A stretch of 64,000 bases of DNA from the NCBI GenBank assembly GCA_030278955.1, contig JAOANR010000003.1, positions 19,243,050-19,307,049 of the forward strand, in the 5' to 3' direction. A program made the position numbers and the translations under genes. Below, in pieces: positions 46,678 through 59,602 of this stretch. The notes beneath the pieces are model-generated. The model worked only from the letters and a program-made list of their open reading frames with translations, was not told the origin of the DNA and did not search any database. The stretch comes from Hygrophila difformis. Lineage: Eukaryota; Streptophyta; Magnoliopsida; Lamiales; Acanthaceae. The stretch's first letter is position 1, and each line of letters begins with the position of its first letter.

Positions 46678-47337
46678 GATTCGGTCTATGGGTAGACAGA
46701 ATTGGCCTTGTTGAACTGATGATGGCTCCTGCTTGGCTTCCTTGTTTTGAGGCAATTCGATCTATGCACTCAATTCGGCCTAGACCGAATTGCATATATC
46801 GAACTCCTCCTTTTCTTTTCTGCTCAGGGTCTTCTTCTTTCCAAAGTGCAATTCGGTCTAGGGGTCAATTCGATTTAGACCGAATTGCCACAGACCGAAT
46901 TGGTTGCTCTTCTCTTCTTCAACACTTCTCTTTTTCTTCTTCTCTTCAGCAATTCGGTCTAATGAGCAATTTGGTTTAGGTCGAATTGCGTGTAGACCGA
47001 ATTGATCTTCAACACTTAACTAAAATTTTAGTTTGTGGGATTTTCATTCTTTTTCCCATCTTTTTTATTTTTGTGGGCTATTTTATTCTTTTGCCCATCT
47101 TCTCATTCCTTTTTCTTTTCTTTTTCCTTTTTTCATGTTTTTGGATTTTTCTAACACAAATGCAATTAAAATTGCATATTTTTATGTCTTTCATTACCAG
47201 CTTATTTTTCTTACAAACTTGCATTAATATGTCAAATTCAACTGCTTTTTTATTGAAATAAGATGGGAATACGATCAAAATGTCCGTCTCAGACACTGAA
47301 ATGGATTGGAAATAATGGACAATTTTGGCCATTATCA
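46678..47337 (-). mobile_element. A-type LTR module, second copy, outer part
   Basis: Resumes with the duplicated GATTC and matches 11780-12425: U3 palindrome array (about 46678-47005), T/C-rich tract, AAGAAAGCAG block on the minus strand and the terminal TGATAATGG at 47337. It also has an extra half-site pair near 46885-46900 not present in copy 1. Confidence 0.75.
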
Positions 47338-47338
47338 T

Positions 47339-48900
47339 TGAGCTTAGGCCCATTACATCTAATTTTATTCATTACACAACTCACCCATTAGTGTCAAAAT
47401 TATTGTGTGATTAACACTCACACAATACCAAAAATATTCTTTTAATTTTATCTCTTCTTTTTATTGTGACTATGAATGAGTAATAAGGAATATCACATAT
47501 CAATGTTGGCAAAAAGGTCCCTTCACCGGGATAACGATTAGCTCGTCTTCTGTGTATTACTTATTGCTCGTTATTTTGCATGATTTAATTAGAGATTGGT
47601 GGAAGCTACGGTAAAAAGGTCTCTTCACGGGGATAACGATTAGCCACTCAGCCAATTCCCAGTTAAATATTGTTTTCTTTTCTTTATCTAAATTTCAAAC
47701 CTGAATTTCAAGCTATGGTAATATTAGACAGTGTCGATCAACACTGTTATAATAATACTGTAGTAAGAAAACATGTGGGTTTTTCCTCATTCATGGATAG
47801 TAGAACCCTCAATGATAGCGATCACTATCGTTGAAGGTCTCTTACTGTCTAAAAATCATACCAACTGGAATAATTGGGAACTGGATAGCAGATGTTTGCA
47901 GTTCAGATCACCCCAGTTGTTTCTGGCACTCTTTTTAGCCAAATTCTTCTTATCTCAATGCTAATCCATCTTTGTGTATCAAATTCTGTCTAATTCCACC
48001 ATATATTTTGGGGTATTTTATTTTACTTCTCATATACATGTATGCATGATATTATTATATAGCTATTGTGGTCATATTATTTTGGGATCCTTCCCTTGGA
48101 CATAGAAGTCTTGATTTAAATCAGATGTTGCATAATAAATTTCCACAAAAATCACTTTATAAAATCCGGATCTGAGTAAGGGATAATTTCACAGTTATGA
48201 CTAATTCATATTCTACCGAGGGTTGATTTTGAGAACTTAGAAGCAGAGTCAGCGATTAGGTCTCACCTAAACTGAAAGGATCTGTGTTTTAATTGAGAGT
48301 CTAGTACCTGTGTAGGGAATGATTTTCAAATATCAATTGTTTTCTCAAAATTGCTGTGTGTTGGAAATCTTATACTATTGCATCAAATCAGTGTCCACTT
48401 GGATTCAGATAAGATGTGATAAATAATACTAGAAGAACAACATATAGGCCTTGGTTAATTTCTGAGATAGGGTTGAGTATTCTTTCAATTATTGTCTTCT
48501 CCCGCCAAAGCCTAAAATTGAGTCTTGAGTGAGTACATCCGGAGTAGATCTTCACGAGTCTGTTCCATTCAGTTTGTATCTCATAACTAACCAGATGTTA
48601 TAAGCCCTGTGGCTTACTGATAATTGGGAAGTTCTAAATCTGCATCTGGTCACCAAGATCAGGGGTTCTTTTATACTAACGGAATGAGATAACTTTTTAA
48701 AGCTCCCGAGTGATATGTTTTTAAATGCTTTCTTTACCGCTTTCTTTACCGCTTTATTTTAAATGCTTTGTAGAGGACACTCGAAAGAATTAAAGGTTGG
48801 CCGCCGTATGTAAGGTTTAAGAGTTATGGATTAGTTCGGGGTTTAATTTGGACTTTGGGTGTGACAGGGGGAGAATGATAGGAGTACTTGGCATATCAAC
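47339..48900 (+). mobile_element. X module, copy 3, opposite orientation
   Basis: Plus-strand copy starting TGAGCTTAGGCCCATTACAT one base after the A-type LTR end, ending TTTGGGTGTGACA at 48866. It is followed by the shared GGGGGAGAATGATAGGAG and homology to CATATCAAC at 48900. More diverged from copies 1 and 2 than they are from each other. Confidence 0.5.
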
Positions 48901-49922
48901 ACAGAATTCAAACACACGCTTCGAACATTATTAGTAGGTTAGTAATAAAATCAAGCACGGCGGCATAAAATGCGTGAAAGTAAAAATGAACAAACAGAAA
49001 GTTGTTGACCCAGTTCGGCCCAAGGCCTACGTCTGGGGGATACCAATCTAGGAGAGTTCCACTAGATGTTCAAACACCGGGTTCCAACCCGAACATTAGT
49101 GAACGTGCCAATCTTCTACTCCAACATCCAAGCAGATAGTCGATGGTACGAGAAAACCCCTTTCTGGTCAGAATGCTCCCGATTCTGCTTCGACTCCTTG
49201 AAGAACCCCTCTCCAAGTTTCCCTTGAATGAGCCTGTAAAAGATCCTCTTTTGATTTACCAATACGATGCGGGTATCACTTTGTTGACACACAAACTTGA
49301 GTGATATCCTTGATTGATTGTGTCAATTTCAATCAAGGATTCATGAACACGATCTTTTCTTCAATTCACTCAAGCAACAACAATAAAGGGATCCATTAGG
49401 TCACCACTTTACTAGGTCACCACTTATTGTTCCGAATACACCATCTTTGCACCAATGATGATACGCGAGCTCTTCCGCAAAGATGATTGAAAGTCTCTCA
49501 CAATTTCTCCAGCCTCTCAATATTCGAATGTATCCAGGAATTGTGAATGAATTATTCAAAATGAAATCTCCAAGGCAACCGGATGATAAAGAGAGTGAAT
49601 ATTTCGACCTATGGAAGGTGAATAATATTTCCAAGGGAGAACCTTCCATAGACGATGTTTCCTGGAATACAAAAATCTTTTTGCCAAGTTGAGCAGGTCA
49701 ATCCCAGGAATATTTCTAGAACCAATGTTTCCAGGGATAAGAAAACCTTCTTTCCAAATTGCTAAAAACTCTATCCCAAGAAATCCTCTTAGAGTCGTTG
49801 GGAATCATTATCAAGATGCAGCCATGATTCCTTCCATGTAGAGCAAGCGTCCGACGGGGTGGAGATCCTATCTAGTGTTCAAGATTGGTTTGGTTCACAT
49901 TCAACCAAAACAGGTTCTAACA
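48901..49922 (-). mobile_element. Possible LTR-like fragment
   Basis: On the minus strand a TGTTAGAACCTGTTTTGG start lies at 49922. The rest has the GTTGACCCAGTTCGGCCCAA context often seen in plant Copia LTRs. The other border is unclear, and no primer site, polypurine tract or target duplication was found. Short frames only. Confidence 0.3.
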
Positions 49923-50662
49923 TATATATACATATAAAATCACTCTCCAAGATGGAGATTATTGGCATTTAGTTCAAAATTTATTGATTGATCAAAGAGA
50001 AAGAAAGGATGATATATATTTTGGGATCCACATAGTATTGTGATGATAAATTTTTCCCCTTTGTAGTATTTTAGTTTCCGCGGTAAAATCTTCGTGTATT
50101 TAGAATCTATATTAATACTATAAAACTATTTAGAAATTATTAAGGCCCCGATCTCTATGACTTATTTTCAGGACTTATTACTTATTTTTAGTAAAATCAG
50201 ATCAGATCAGACCAGATTAAATAAGATCGGACCAGATCAGATCAATCATTATAATAATATAGATAAGATAAGATAATATCAGATCAGACTAGACCAGACA
50301 AATTCAGATCAAATCAGACCAGATCTTATAAAATTCAGAACAGACCGAATATATTCAGGCCTAGAGGACAGCGCCTAAGAGAAAAAATTTATAAACATGT
50401 ATACAATATGCAAGTATGGACTATGGAATAAAATACAAAAGCCAGAGGTTGGTCCCAACTTCGATGACTAGTATAAATTTTTACATAAATTTTTTATATA
50501 CATCTTTCTTCTTTTTTTCGTTGTAAATATACACCCTTATTTACTTATGCTTGTTTCATAATTTTTGAACTCCAAGTTGCCCTAAAAGTACAATATCGGA
50601 ATCTAACATTTGTTGTCCCCCTACTTTCTACATCTTCAACTCTTTATTTAAAACAATGTCAC
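49923..50662. other. AT-rich DNA with degenerate AGATCAGACC repeat
   Basis: About 50190-50355 is a simple degenerate array of AGATCAGACCAGAT-like units. No gene. The last five bases, GTCAC, are the target duplication of the next element. Confidence 0.5.
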
Positions 50663-51327
50663 TGTTTGGCTTGTGATGAGCCAAGGACATTTTTCTCCTC
50701 AAGGGAAGCTACCGGAAAAGGATCAAACCGATTACGAGTCCGGATTAATAATAATGCGCCCAAACTTGACTAATAATGCCCAAACTTGATTGAATATTCT
50801 CTGAATTTATAATGGCAAACTAGATACAATGGAGAATCTACCAGTTGCTAAGAAGCAACGGCGAATTCACCAGAAAAGCTGGAACCAAACTACCGGTTGC
50901 TAAGGAACAACGGCGGATTTGGAAAGTAACCGCTACGAGCTAAGCTAGAGTCTAGGAAAAACTGAAAAGGAAAGCTGTAAAGAAAGCAGTAAAAGATACA
51001 AAGAATTAAATTTGATAAAGGAATTTGGGGGTTGGATTGATCTCTCTGATTATGTGCATGGCATCCCCTATTTATAGTCGGAGCTTGGTAACCGCTTCTC
51101 CGGCCTATTCTCGGAGCCGATTTTCGTCTTCTCCTAATCGGCTGGTTTGGCTTTGTTTCGGCCGAAATCACCTGTCTTTGAGACCTCCCTCTGTTTGGAC
51201 TCGTCTGTTATGGATCGTCTTCCTTCAGTCTCTCGGCCCAATCAATTCTAAGCCCACTTCCTTTAAAATTCTTCTTTGGCCCATGTTGTATGTCCCAATT
51301 CCCTTATTGTGGCCCATGGCCCCAACA
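50663..51327 (-). repeat. 3' LTR of Tat-like element
   Basis: On the minus strand TGTTGGGGCCATGGG...CATCACAAGCCAAACA. Minus-strand TATAAATA at 51069-51076. Confidence 0.92.
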
Positions 51328-51343
51328 GATTCCCTCCTTACTT
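51328..51343 (-). other. Polypurine tract
   Basis: AAGTAAGGAGGGAATC on the minus strand directly before the 3' LTR start; the primer for second-strand synthesis. Confidence 0.75.
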
Positions 51344-51530
51344 GGGCGAATTTTCATCTCTAGAAAGAGCCCAAGTAAATCTCTCCCGCTATTCTCTGAC
51401 GGTTATCTTCTTTTCTCGAGACATTCTGCCATCATTGCCCTATTTACGTAGACTGTCTCTCTCGAAGTAAATCGTCTTTCCTCTGCCCCTTCATATTCCT
51501 CTCTAATTTCTCCTTCGTTTATCTTCTCCG

Positions 51531-54500
51531 ATGGATCCCTCCCCCATCACTGTTCTTTCTTCTGACATTCTCAAGATCGAGAGTTCGTTTGCCTCTCATT
51601 CCGCGGCTCGTCTTCTTCCTGAGGGCTTTTATTCCCTTGGTCCACTAGGTGTTCCCGAAGAGATTGACGAGTGTACTGCTCGCATTTTCGAAAACCGTTC
51701 TATACCTTTTTATGCCTCCTGGTTTTCCTCTAAACTTTCTACCCCGTCACTTGCTAACTGGCCTTCAGTTTCCACTGATTACGTGGCTTGGTATCGTCAT
51801 CTTGACCCCCATTGCCGCGAATCCTGGTCTTAATCATATACTCGTCGTATGATCCTTCTTAGTACCATGTCTTTTCCGACTGACCTTCGTCCTATTCAAG
51901 CCCTTTTATGTTTTTGGAATTCCTCTGTGAATTGTTTCTGCTTTCCTTGGGGTATGATGACTCCTACCATTCAGGATGTGAAACTTCTTTCGAACCTCTC
52001 TGTTCGTGGAGATAACCTCGGCGTCACATCTCAACCTAAGGAGAAGAACACCAGTTTTCCTTCCAGCAATACTTTCAATAGTTGGATTATTACCCACCAG
52101 AGTGATCCTGCTTTGCCTCATCCGCATTCTCTGGAGCCACTTGCTTTTATGATGTATTTCCTGACAAGATTCTTCTGGTGTACCCCTTCCAAAGGAGTTC
52201 TTCTTGAAACATATCCTTTGGCCTCTGCGATTCTTAACCAGGTAGCTATGCCGCTAGCCGATTTCTTCCTTGCCCACCTGTATGCAGGTATATCGGCTAC
52301 CATTTCGGGCTGGGAAAAAGGTTTCCCAGATAAAGCTCGAGGCCCTATATGGTTTCTTCACTTATGGTTGGTTTCGCATTTCTCGATGTTTCTGGCTTTC
52401 CTCCTCATGATATTTGTCCTGACCATTTTGTCGCTCCCGACCTTCTGGGGACGCCCCTTCCTGCCATGTCGATTCCACACTGGATCAGCTATTTCCTGGG
52501 CCGAACTGCTGATCAATCCTTTTCTTGCTATCATTACCGGAGAACCGACTTCGATTGGGTAAGAGAGATTGCTACTACTCCTTTTGGAACTTCTCTTCCT
52601 ATGGCTTTTGCTCAAATTTGGAATCGATGCATACTTCCCCATCCAATCTTCAATGGTTTAACGGCTCTCCCTAACGCTGCTATTCCTTTTGAGGTTTATA
52701 ATCCTCATTTAGTCAGTCGTCAATTCGGTTTCGGCCAAGACTTAGTGGAAGCTCATCGGGTCGATAGGCGTCTTACTCCTTCCTCTAGCCGCAAACAGTG
52801 TTCCCTCTATCATTGGCGTTTAATCAATTTTGATGTGCCGAAATTTCATGTTCGCCTTGGACTCTCTACCTCTCGTTTTCGGCTCTGGTGAGACGGTGTT
52901 GCTCGTACCATCTTTGGTGCCGACCTCAACTCGCTTCTGCGGAGGAGTGGTTTCTCTCCCATTTTACCTTTCTCTGCTTATCCTCTGTCCTCACCGGACT
53001 CCACTCCTCAGCGCACTCTTGGTTCGCCTTCTTCTTCCCGTCCGGGTATGTTTCTCTCCTGATCGTTTTCTTCCCCTTCTTGTTTTATATATATATTTTT
53101 TTTTCTTTTTTTATATTACTTATTCGACTGTCCTTCTTGAATCTAGGTGTCTCTCATCCTTCTACCTCGGACCCTGGCTGAAAAAGGCTTATTTCCTCTT
53201 CGGCCTCCCTTACTGGTTCTCTTCCTCCTGCTCAGACTCGGAAGCGTTCTTCTCATTCGCCCCTTGGCAGGATCCCTGCTTCCCGTTTTATGGTTCGTTA
53301 TTTTTCCTTTCTTCCTCTTATTTCTTCTTTGCGCACCTCCTCTTTTACAGCTGATCATTTTTTTTTCCCTTCCGTTAGGTTTCTACTGCTCTACCATCGT
53401 CCACCATTTCGCCTGTTTTAACCTCAGCTTCGGATCCTCTTATTGCTGAACCCCGTGTGTCGTCTGATGATACTGATTCGGATGCTCCTACTAATGTTTC
53501 TTTCGCTGATCCTCAAAGATTGATCCAGGGTCCCATTTCGACCGGTCCTGTTACTTCTTCTTCGGCTGACCTTCTCCGACCAGCTGGGGGTTCTGCTGTA
53601 CTTCCGTCTCCGGCGATTCTGGGATCTCTCGATCCTACACCTGGTGGTACGACCGCCGATGACACTTCTGCCGATCCGGTCCCTTCGTCTCCATTTCCTG
53701 ATCGGCATGTATTGGATGAATTCTTCTCTCATGTGCCTTCGACTTCCCTCCCGTCAGACCCCTCGGCCCACCTAGGGGATTGTTTAGGCCAATTGTGAAA
53801 CTTGATTGCTAGGCAATCTGACGTGAAGTTTGTCAATCCGAAACCGATCCTCCTTCTTTTGTCTCATCTTGACCAACACTTTCATGAGGAGATGGTTTCC
53901 CTGAATCTAAACGGCCCTCTTCAGACGATTATGAAGTCTATCCTCTCCTTAGATCAAGAACTCAGAGCACACTTAGAGATGCGGAACAAACTTATCGCAG
54001 AACGTGAAGCCGTAGCTGCCTCCCAAGTTATCTTCAACAATTATTTGGTGGAGTATCGAGCTCAAATGGACATCCATTCTGAAACGGAATCCCAGAAACA
54101 TAAATATTCTGAAGATCTTTCTTTGATCCGCTCAAAGATAGCTAAACTTCAACAAAAGGAGCAGGAATTGAAGTTGGCTTTGGACCACAATAAGCAAAAA
54201 TCGGCTGACTTGAGACGGTCGATAAAATTTCTTCGTCAATCGGCTGAAACTCCTAAGGCAAAGATCTTGGATTCTCACCGGGATGCTTCCTATCTGGCTA
54301 TGCGGTCCAGCTTCAATGATTATATACTTGGTACCTTCCAAGAAAAATGGGCCGATACCCAGTCTCTAGTCGGCCATCTTGATTCGGCTATCAAAAGTCT
54401 TGGTGGGAAAAGCACTGCTTATGTCCTTTCTCCCCCAACTTTATTTCCTCTAGACCCGTCAGAAATGGACACTTCTTCGTTCAACGATGCCCCCTCTTCC

Positions 54501-54824
54501 TCGAAGGCCCCTGCAGGTATCTTATTCTCTTTTTTTTTTTTTTGTAATTCGATTATTCCTTTTTTTTTTCTTTTAGTTCATCACTCCCTTTCTTTTATTT
54601 GCTCAGGGAAATCTGATGTTCCCATCCAGCCATCGAATCTTCTTGCATCTTCTGGCCCTGTTGAAGCTGATCCGGCAGCTGATCGTCCTTCGTCCAGCAA
54701 CCTTCCTAGTTCTTCCGTTACTGCGGATCCGGATCCGATGGCGCCCCCCAGTAATCCCTCAATTAGCGCTTTGCAGGACTTGGATGATGATGATATTCAC
54801 TTTGATGACAGCGAAGATCATTAG
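51531..54824 (+). pseudogene. Antisense gene: plant mobile domain-like protein with introns
   Basis: Runs opposite to the element. A C/T-rich leader starts right after the LTR; the ATG at 51531 gives MDPSPITVLSSDILK. The N-terminal part carries NCFCFPWGMMTPTIQDVKLL and ARGPIWFLHLWL, resembling the plant mobile domain (PMD, 'aminotransferase-like') family. Then come an S/T/P-rich linker and a long coiled coil (EQELKLALDHNKQKSADLRR), and an acidic end (DDDDIHFDDSEDH). Likely introns: 53046-53146 (GTATGT...ATCTAG) and 54517-54606 (GTATCT...GCTCAG, phase kept); another probably lies at about 53293-53378. Breaks: TAA at 51831-51833, a frameshift near 52392, TGA at 52889-52891 and a TGA just after the first intron. 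PMD proteins of retroelements are known in plants; the role here is unknown. The family call is from recalled motifs. Confidence 0.6.
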
Positions 54825-55876
54825 TTCCCCCTTTCTTTTTTTTTTTGGATGTAAATTTCGGATGTCTTTTGCTAGTTATAGTCGGCCATTTCCCTTTTTG
54901 TAAGTTGTATTTGGCCGAAAAATGTACTTTTGGATCCGTATCTTTTCTTCTCTGCAATACGATCCGTATCTTTTTCGAATCCCATAATTTTCGGTCTTCT
55001 TGATTGATTTCTGAATGTTAGCAGCTTTTATTGGGAATCAGCTGTAACATCTTCCCATAAATAACTTTTAATATTGACCGTTTCCTATGCCGAGTACTTA
55101 TCTTCTTCCTATAAATACCCGTCTTTCGCTGATGTTTATCCATCACTTCTTCATATTTTCCTTTTGGCAAAATGATTCTTCTTCTTGCTTGGCTCGATCC
55201 TCTGTCTCCAGTGCCCCCATGGTTTCTGGCTGATGTCTTCCTGTAAGGATTTCCAGACGTGGTACGAAAACCTTTTGCCTGTGCGGCACGAGTTCAGCTA
55301 ACATCCTTTTCACCATGTTCGTATGGGCGAGGATCTTTGACTGTTTTTCCAAATGAAGGTCTCGACGGCTATGCGAACAAGATTCTTTTCTACTATGCGG
55401 TTGCATATCCTGTCGGACCTTGTCTAATGGGGCTCTTAGTGGTTCCTTTATCTCTTCTCTCTTCCACCGCCTTGGGTGACTGCCTTGCTGTACTCCTCTT
55501 ACTTCTGTCTGAGATAGTGTGGAGGCTGTACTCGAATTTGACTTCCACCTCTGGGACGTTGTACCATTCGTTATAGCATTCCCAGAGGTTAAGGCTGGGT
55601 GGTTGGGTTAATCGGCGCTGCTGTTCTGGAATCAGTGGTCTCGCCACTGCATTTGGCTCCGCCGATGTATCTTGGTGGCTTTATACAAGGCTGGGTTGTT
55701 TGATACAATCCTACAGTTCCCATTCTTAGGACCTTTCCCTTGTATATGCCAGCCTAGATTAGGATGTTTCCCTTGTATATTGTACTTTCGGACTATCGAC
55801 GCCGTTTTCGGCTGAAGTAGCCCCTCTTTGTAATGTTTCGTTCGTGCAATAAAATCTTTACTTGTTTGCTTGATGT
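54825..55876. other. Region between antisense gene and integrase end
   Basis: Holds the 3' ends of both convergent units. No conserved domain in any frame. By position it has the antisense gene's 3' UTR on the plus strand and the pol 3' region on the minus strand. Confidence 0.4.
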
Positions 55877-58800
55877 TTAATCCCAAACTGAAGCATGATA
55901 TTTCTTCATATATCTCGCATTTACTGGATTCAACATTTGCTCTCCATTTTCGTCGACTAATATGTATACTCCGTTTGGCAATTTCATCTGAACAATAAAT
56001 GGCCCATCCCAATTGGGGCTCCACTTTCCTAATCGGCCATCCTTTTGTTTGGGTGGCCATATGACTTTCCACTTTCCGACATCAAATCTGCTTGACTTGT
56101 TCTCAAAGTCGGCACTGTTATTTCGGCTGGAAGTACTGTGTCCATCCCATATGTCAGCCGAAATAGTGTGAATCCAGCAGCTGAGGTCTTGGCATTCCGA
56201 TAAGCCCATAATGCTTCTGATAACTTTTCATGCCACTTCCTCGGCTGATCTTCGATCATCTTCTTTATGATTCCTATCAGTTGCTTGTTCGTAGCCCATG
56301 CCTGCCCATTCCCCTGTGGATAATATGGCGATGAATGCACGATTTTTATCCCATATTCGTCTGCAAAGGCCTTGACTTTCTCTCCCACAAATACCGTTCC
56401 TCTATCTGTCAGAATTGTCGGTGGGATTCCGAACCTGTAGATCAATTGTCTCCTAATAAACTCAATAACCTCTTCTTGAGAAATGCTAACATATGCCTGA
56501 GCTTAGGCCTATTTTGTGAAATAATCCGTTGCCACTAGCACGAACTCATGCCTTTTTTATGAAAAGGGGTGAATTTTTCCGATAATATCCATAGCCCATC
56601 CTCAAAATGGCCATGGCTTAATCATCATGTGTAGCTCTTCGGCCGGTAACTTCTGAATCGGCCCATGCTTCTGACATTCACGGCACCCTTTGGCATATTT
56701 CTCACAGTCCGTTGCCATATTCGGCCAGTAATATCCTAGCCGAATGATACTCCATTTTATCGACTTTCCTGCCCGATGTGCGCCGCATATCCCTTCATGT
56801 ACTTCTCTCATTACTCTTTTTGCATCTTCTTCTCCAACGCACCTGAGTAGCACTCCGTCGACGGCTCGCTTGAAGAGTAATCCTCCTATTATTACGTAAT
56901 CCATCGCCTTTCGTTTTTCGGCCGGATTAGCTTCGGATGGATCTTCCAATGTTCGTGCTATCTTCTTTATCCATTCGGCCTTCTCTGTTTCGGCCAAATG
57001 TATTTCCACATTCCCTGCTATCGGCATTAGCCGATATCTGGCTATGTGTTGAGCCAATTTGTTGGCTAACTCGTTCCTTTCCCATGGGATGTACTCAATA
57101 TATACCTCGTCGAATTCTTCTAATAAACCGATTGCTTCTTCATACAATATAATCAACTGAGAACTTTTTACCGAAAAGTCTCCTAACAATTGTTGAATAA
57201 CCACTTGTGAATCTCCTTTGATTATAACAGATTTCACTCCTTCTTCTATAAGTCGTTGTAGCCCCGAAATCAACGCTTTATATTCCGCTTGGTTGTTGGT
57301 ATAGGAATTCGGTAACTGTACGAAGTATTTGTATATCTTGCCCTCCGGTGTATGTAGTGTGAACCCTGCCCCAACTCCTGAGGCGGCTTTGGAACCATCG
57401 AACATCATCACCCAGGGATGTAGATATACTATCCCTATTTCGTTTATCTCTTTCGGCCGAACTTGTTCTTCCACATCGTCGGACATCGACGACATCGCAT
57501 GATCGGCCAAAAAATTGGCTACAATTTGTCCTTTCATAGCCCTGAGTGGTTGATATTTCAAATCATATGCATTTAACTTCATGGCCCATATGGCCATCCT
57601 TCGGCTACTGATCTGATCATTCATCAAGATTTTGACTATATCAACCGAAGCCACCACTATTACTTGCCTCGGTTGGATATAATATTCTAGCTTCTGGCAT
57701 GCGTGATAGAGACTCAAACAGAGTTTATGAATCGGCGAGTACCTTAACTCAGCATCTCTGAAGATTCGGCTCAAATAATAAATCGCCCGATCTCTTCCTT
57801 CATCGTCCTCTTGGGCTAGTAGTGCTCCAATAGACTCTTTGGCCGCTGCTATATATAGCTTTAAAGGTCGGCCTAAAATCGGTGGGACCAACACTGGTGG
57901 ATTTATCAAAGCCTGTTTTAGTTGTTCAAATGCTTCATGTTGGTCGATTCCCCATTTAAATTATTCTTCTTTCTTCAACCTTAGTAGATCGGTTAATGGT
58001 TTCGATTTCCCGGCCGCATTTGCCAAGAATCGTCTCAGGAAACCGATCTGTCCAAGGAATTTTTGCAAACTTTTCTTATCGTGTGGAGGCCTAGATTCCT
58101 GGATGGCCTTGGTCTTATTCGCATCAACTTCAATGCCTTTGTTGTGTACCAAGAACCCAAGAAAATTCCCTGCTTGCACTCCAAAAGCACACTTGGCTGG
58201 ATTCATTTTAACTCCGTGTAACCTCATTCTTGCAAATACTCTTCGTAAATAATCCAAATGGCTTTCCACATTTCTGGATCGGACCATGACGTCGTCGATA
58301 TAAACCTCTACGCAGTCTCCTATCAGATCATGAAAAATATAATTCATGGCCCTCTGATATGTGGCTCCTGCATTCTTCAACCCCGAATGGCATCACTACC
58401 CAATCATAGATCCCAATAGCTCCGGAGCATCTGAATTCTGTTTTATGCACATCTTCTTCGGCCATAAATATTTGGTTGTATCCTGAATACCCATCCATAA
58501 AGGATAACATCCCCTATTTTGCGGCCGAATCGATTAATAAATCGACAATAGGCATCATGTATTCATCTTTAGGAGTGGCTATATTAAGATTTCGGAAATC
58601 GATACAAACTCTCAATTTCCCATTCTTCTTTATTACAGGAACAATATTTGACAACCACTCTACATACTTAGTTGGCCTAACAAATCCGGCCGCTAACAAC
58701 TTTTCTATTTCCTCTTTTATTTTCGGGACTATTTCGGGCGCTGCCCTCCTGGCCGGCTGTTTATGCAGCCTGAACCCATCTTTGATTGGCAATCTATGCT

Positions 58801-59602
58801 CCACAATCGATCATTCTAATCCTGGCATCTCTGTGTAGTCCCATGCGAAACAGTCTTTGAACTCTATTAACACCTCCTTGAATCGGCTCGTCGTCTGCTG
58901 ATCTAAATTTGCACTCCCTTGGGTGCTCATCTGTACCAACATTGACCATTTTCAAGGGATCTTGAGCTTTGAAATCTGGTGTTCGTTTCGGAATAGCATC
59001 CATGAGTTCACTCCGATTCGCTTTCTCTCCTGACGATCCGAGTTCGGTCGATTCGAACTCGACCATTCCTTTAGCTTCTTCGTTCATCATTTACTTTCTC
59101 CATCGTTCAGCCGTACATCGGCCTGATATCTGACCTCGAACCCCAAGTCTGTCCAGTCGCATTCAACGACCTGCGGGTATCGTTCCCCCACCACTGCTAG
59201 AAATGGTTGTACGGGCTCTTCGTACAATACCGCATCAATTCGGCCGGCTGTGCTGACTGGAAACGGAGGTTGATCAGCATCCACTTCTTCAACTGTGCCA
59301 TCCTTTTTCCAGAACCATATCTTCTGGTGAAGTGTTGATGGCAAACATCTAGCAGTATGGATCCAACATCGGCCTAATAGGGCCGCATACGGGACCTCTG
59401 CATCCACTACAAAGAACATAGTCTGAATCGAGACTGTTCCGACCGTTACATCTACTAAAATACACCCTTCGGCCGCCGTTTGTGCTCCCACGAAACTTAA
59501 TACTTTCATCCTTGTTGGCAATAAATCGTCCTTCGAGCGGCCTATCTTCGTCAGTGTGGATAATGACATAATGTTGACGGTTGCTCCTCCGTCAATAAAC
59601 AT
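55877..59602 (-). pseudogene. Tat-like protease and pol with two RNase H domains, broken
   Basis: Protease (59602-59087): active-site-like FIDGGATVNIM and YAALLGRCWI. RT (58804-57961, split): LRVCIDFRNLN, MDGYSGYNQIFMAEED, MPFG, then the catalytic VEVYIDDVMV and FLGFLVHNKGIEVDANKTKA. First RNase H (57909 on): LKLYIAAAKESIGALLAQE with A at the usual first D, a common state in Tat. Second RNase H: VMMFDGSKAASGVGAGF, NQAEYKALISGLQ and KGDSQVVIQQL. Integrase: CRECQKHG, ILTDRGTVFV, YYPQGNGQA with A where the catalytic Glu region normally starts QAE, and a C-terminal WDGPFIV block to 55877. Frame breaks occur at about 59090, 58800, 58515, 58380, 57960, 56602 and 56020. It cannot encode a working polyprotein. 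Confidence 0.88.

Noticed and set aside
51906..53732. Minus-strand frames opposite the antisense PMD-like gene
   Set aside because: R/K-rich shadows of the S/P/L-rich plus-strand frame with no domains.
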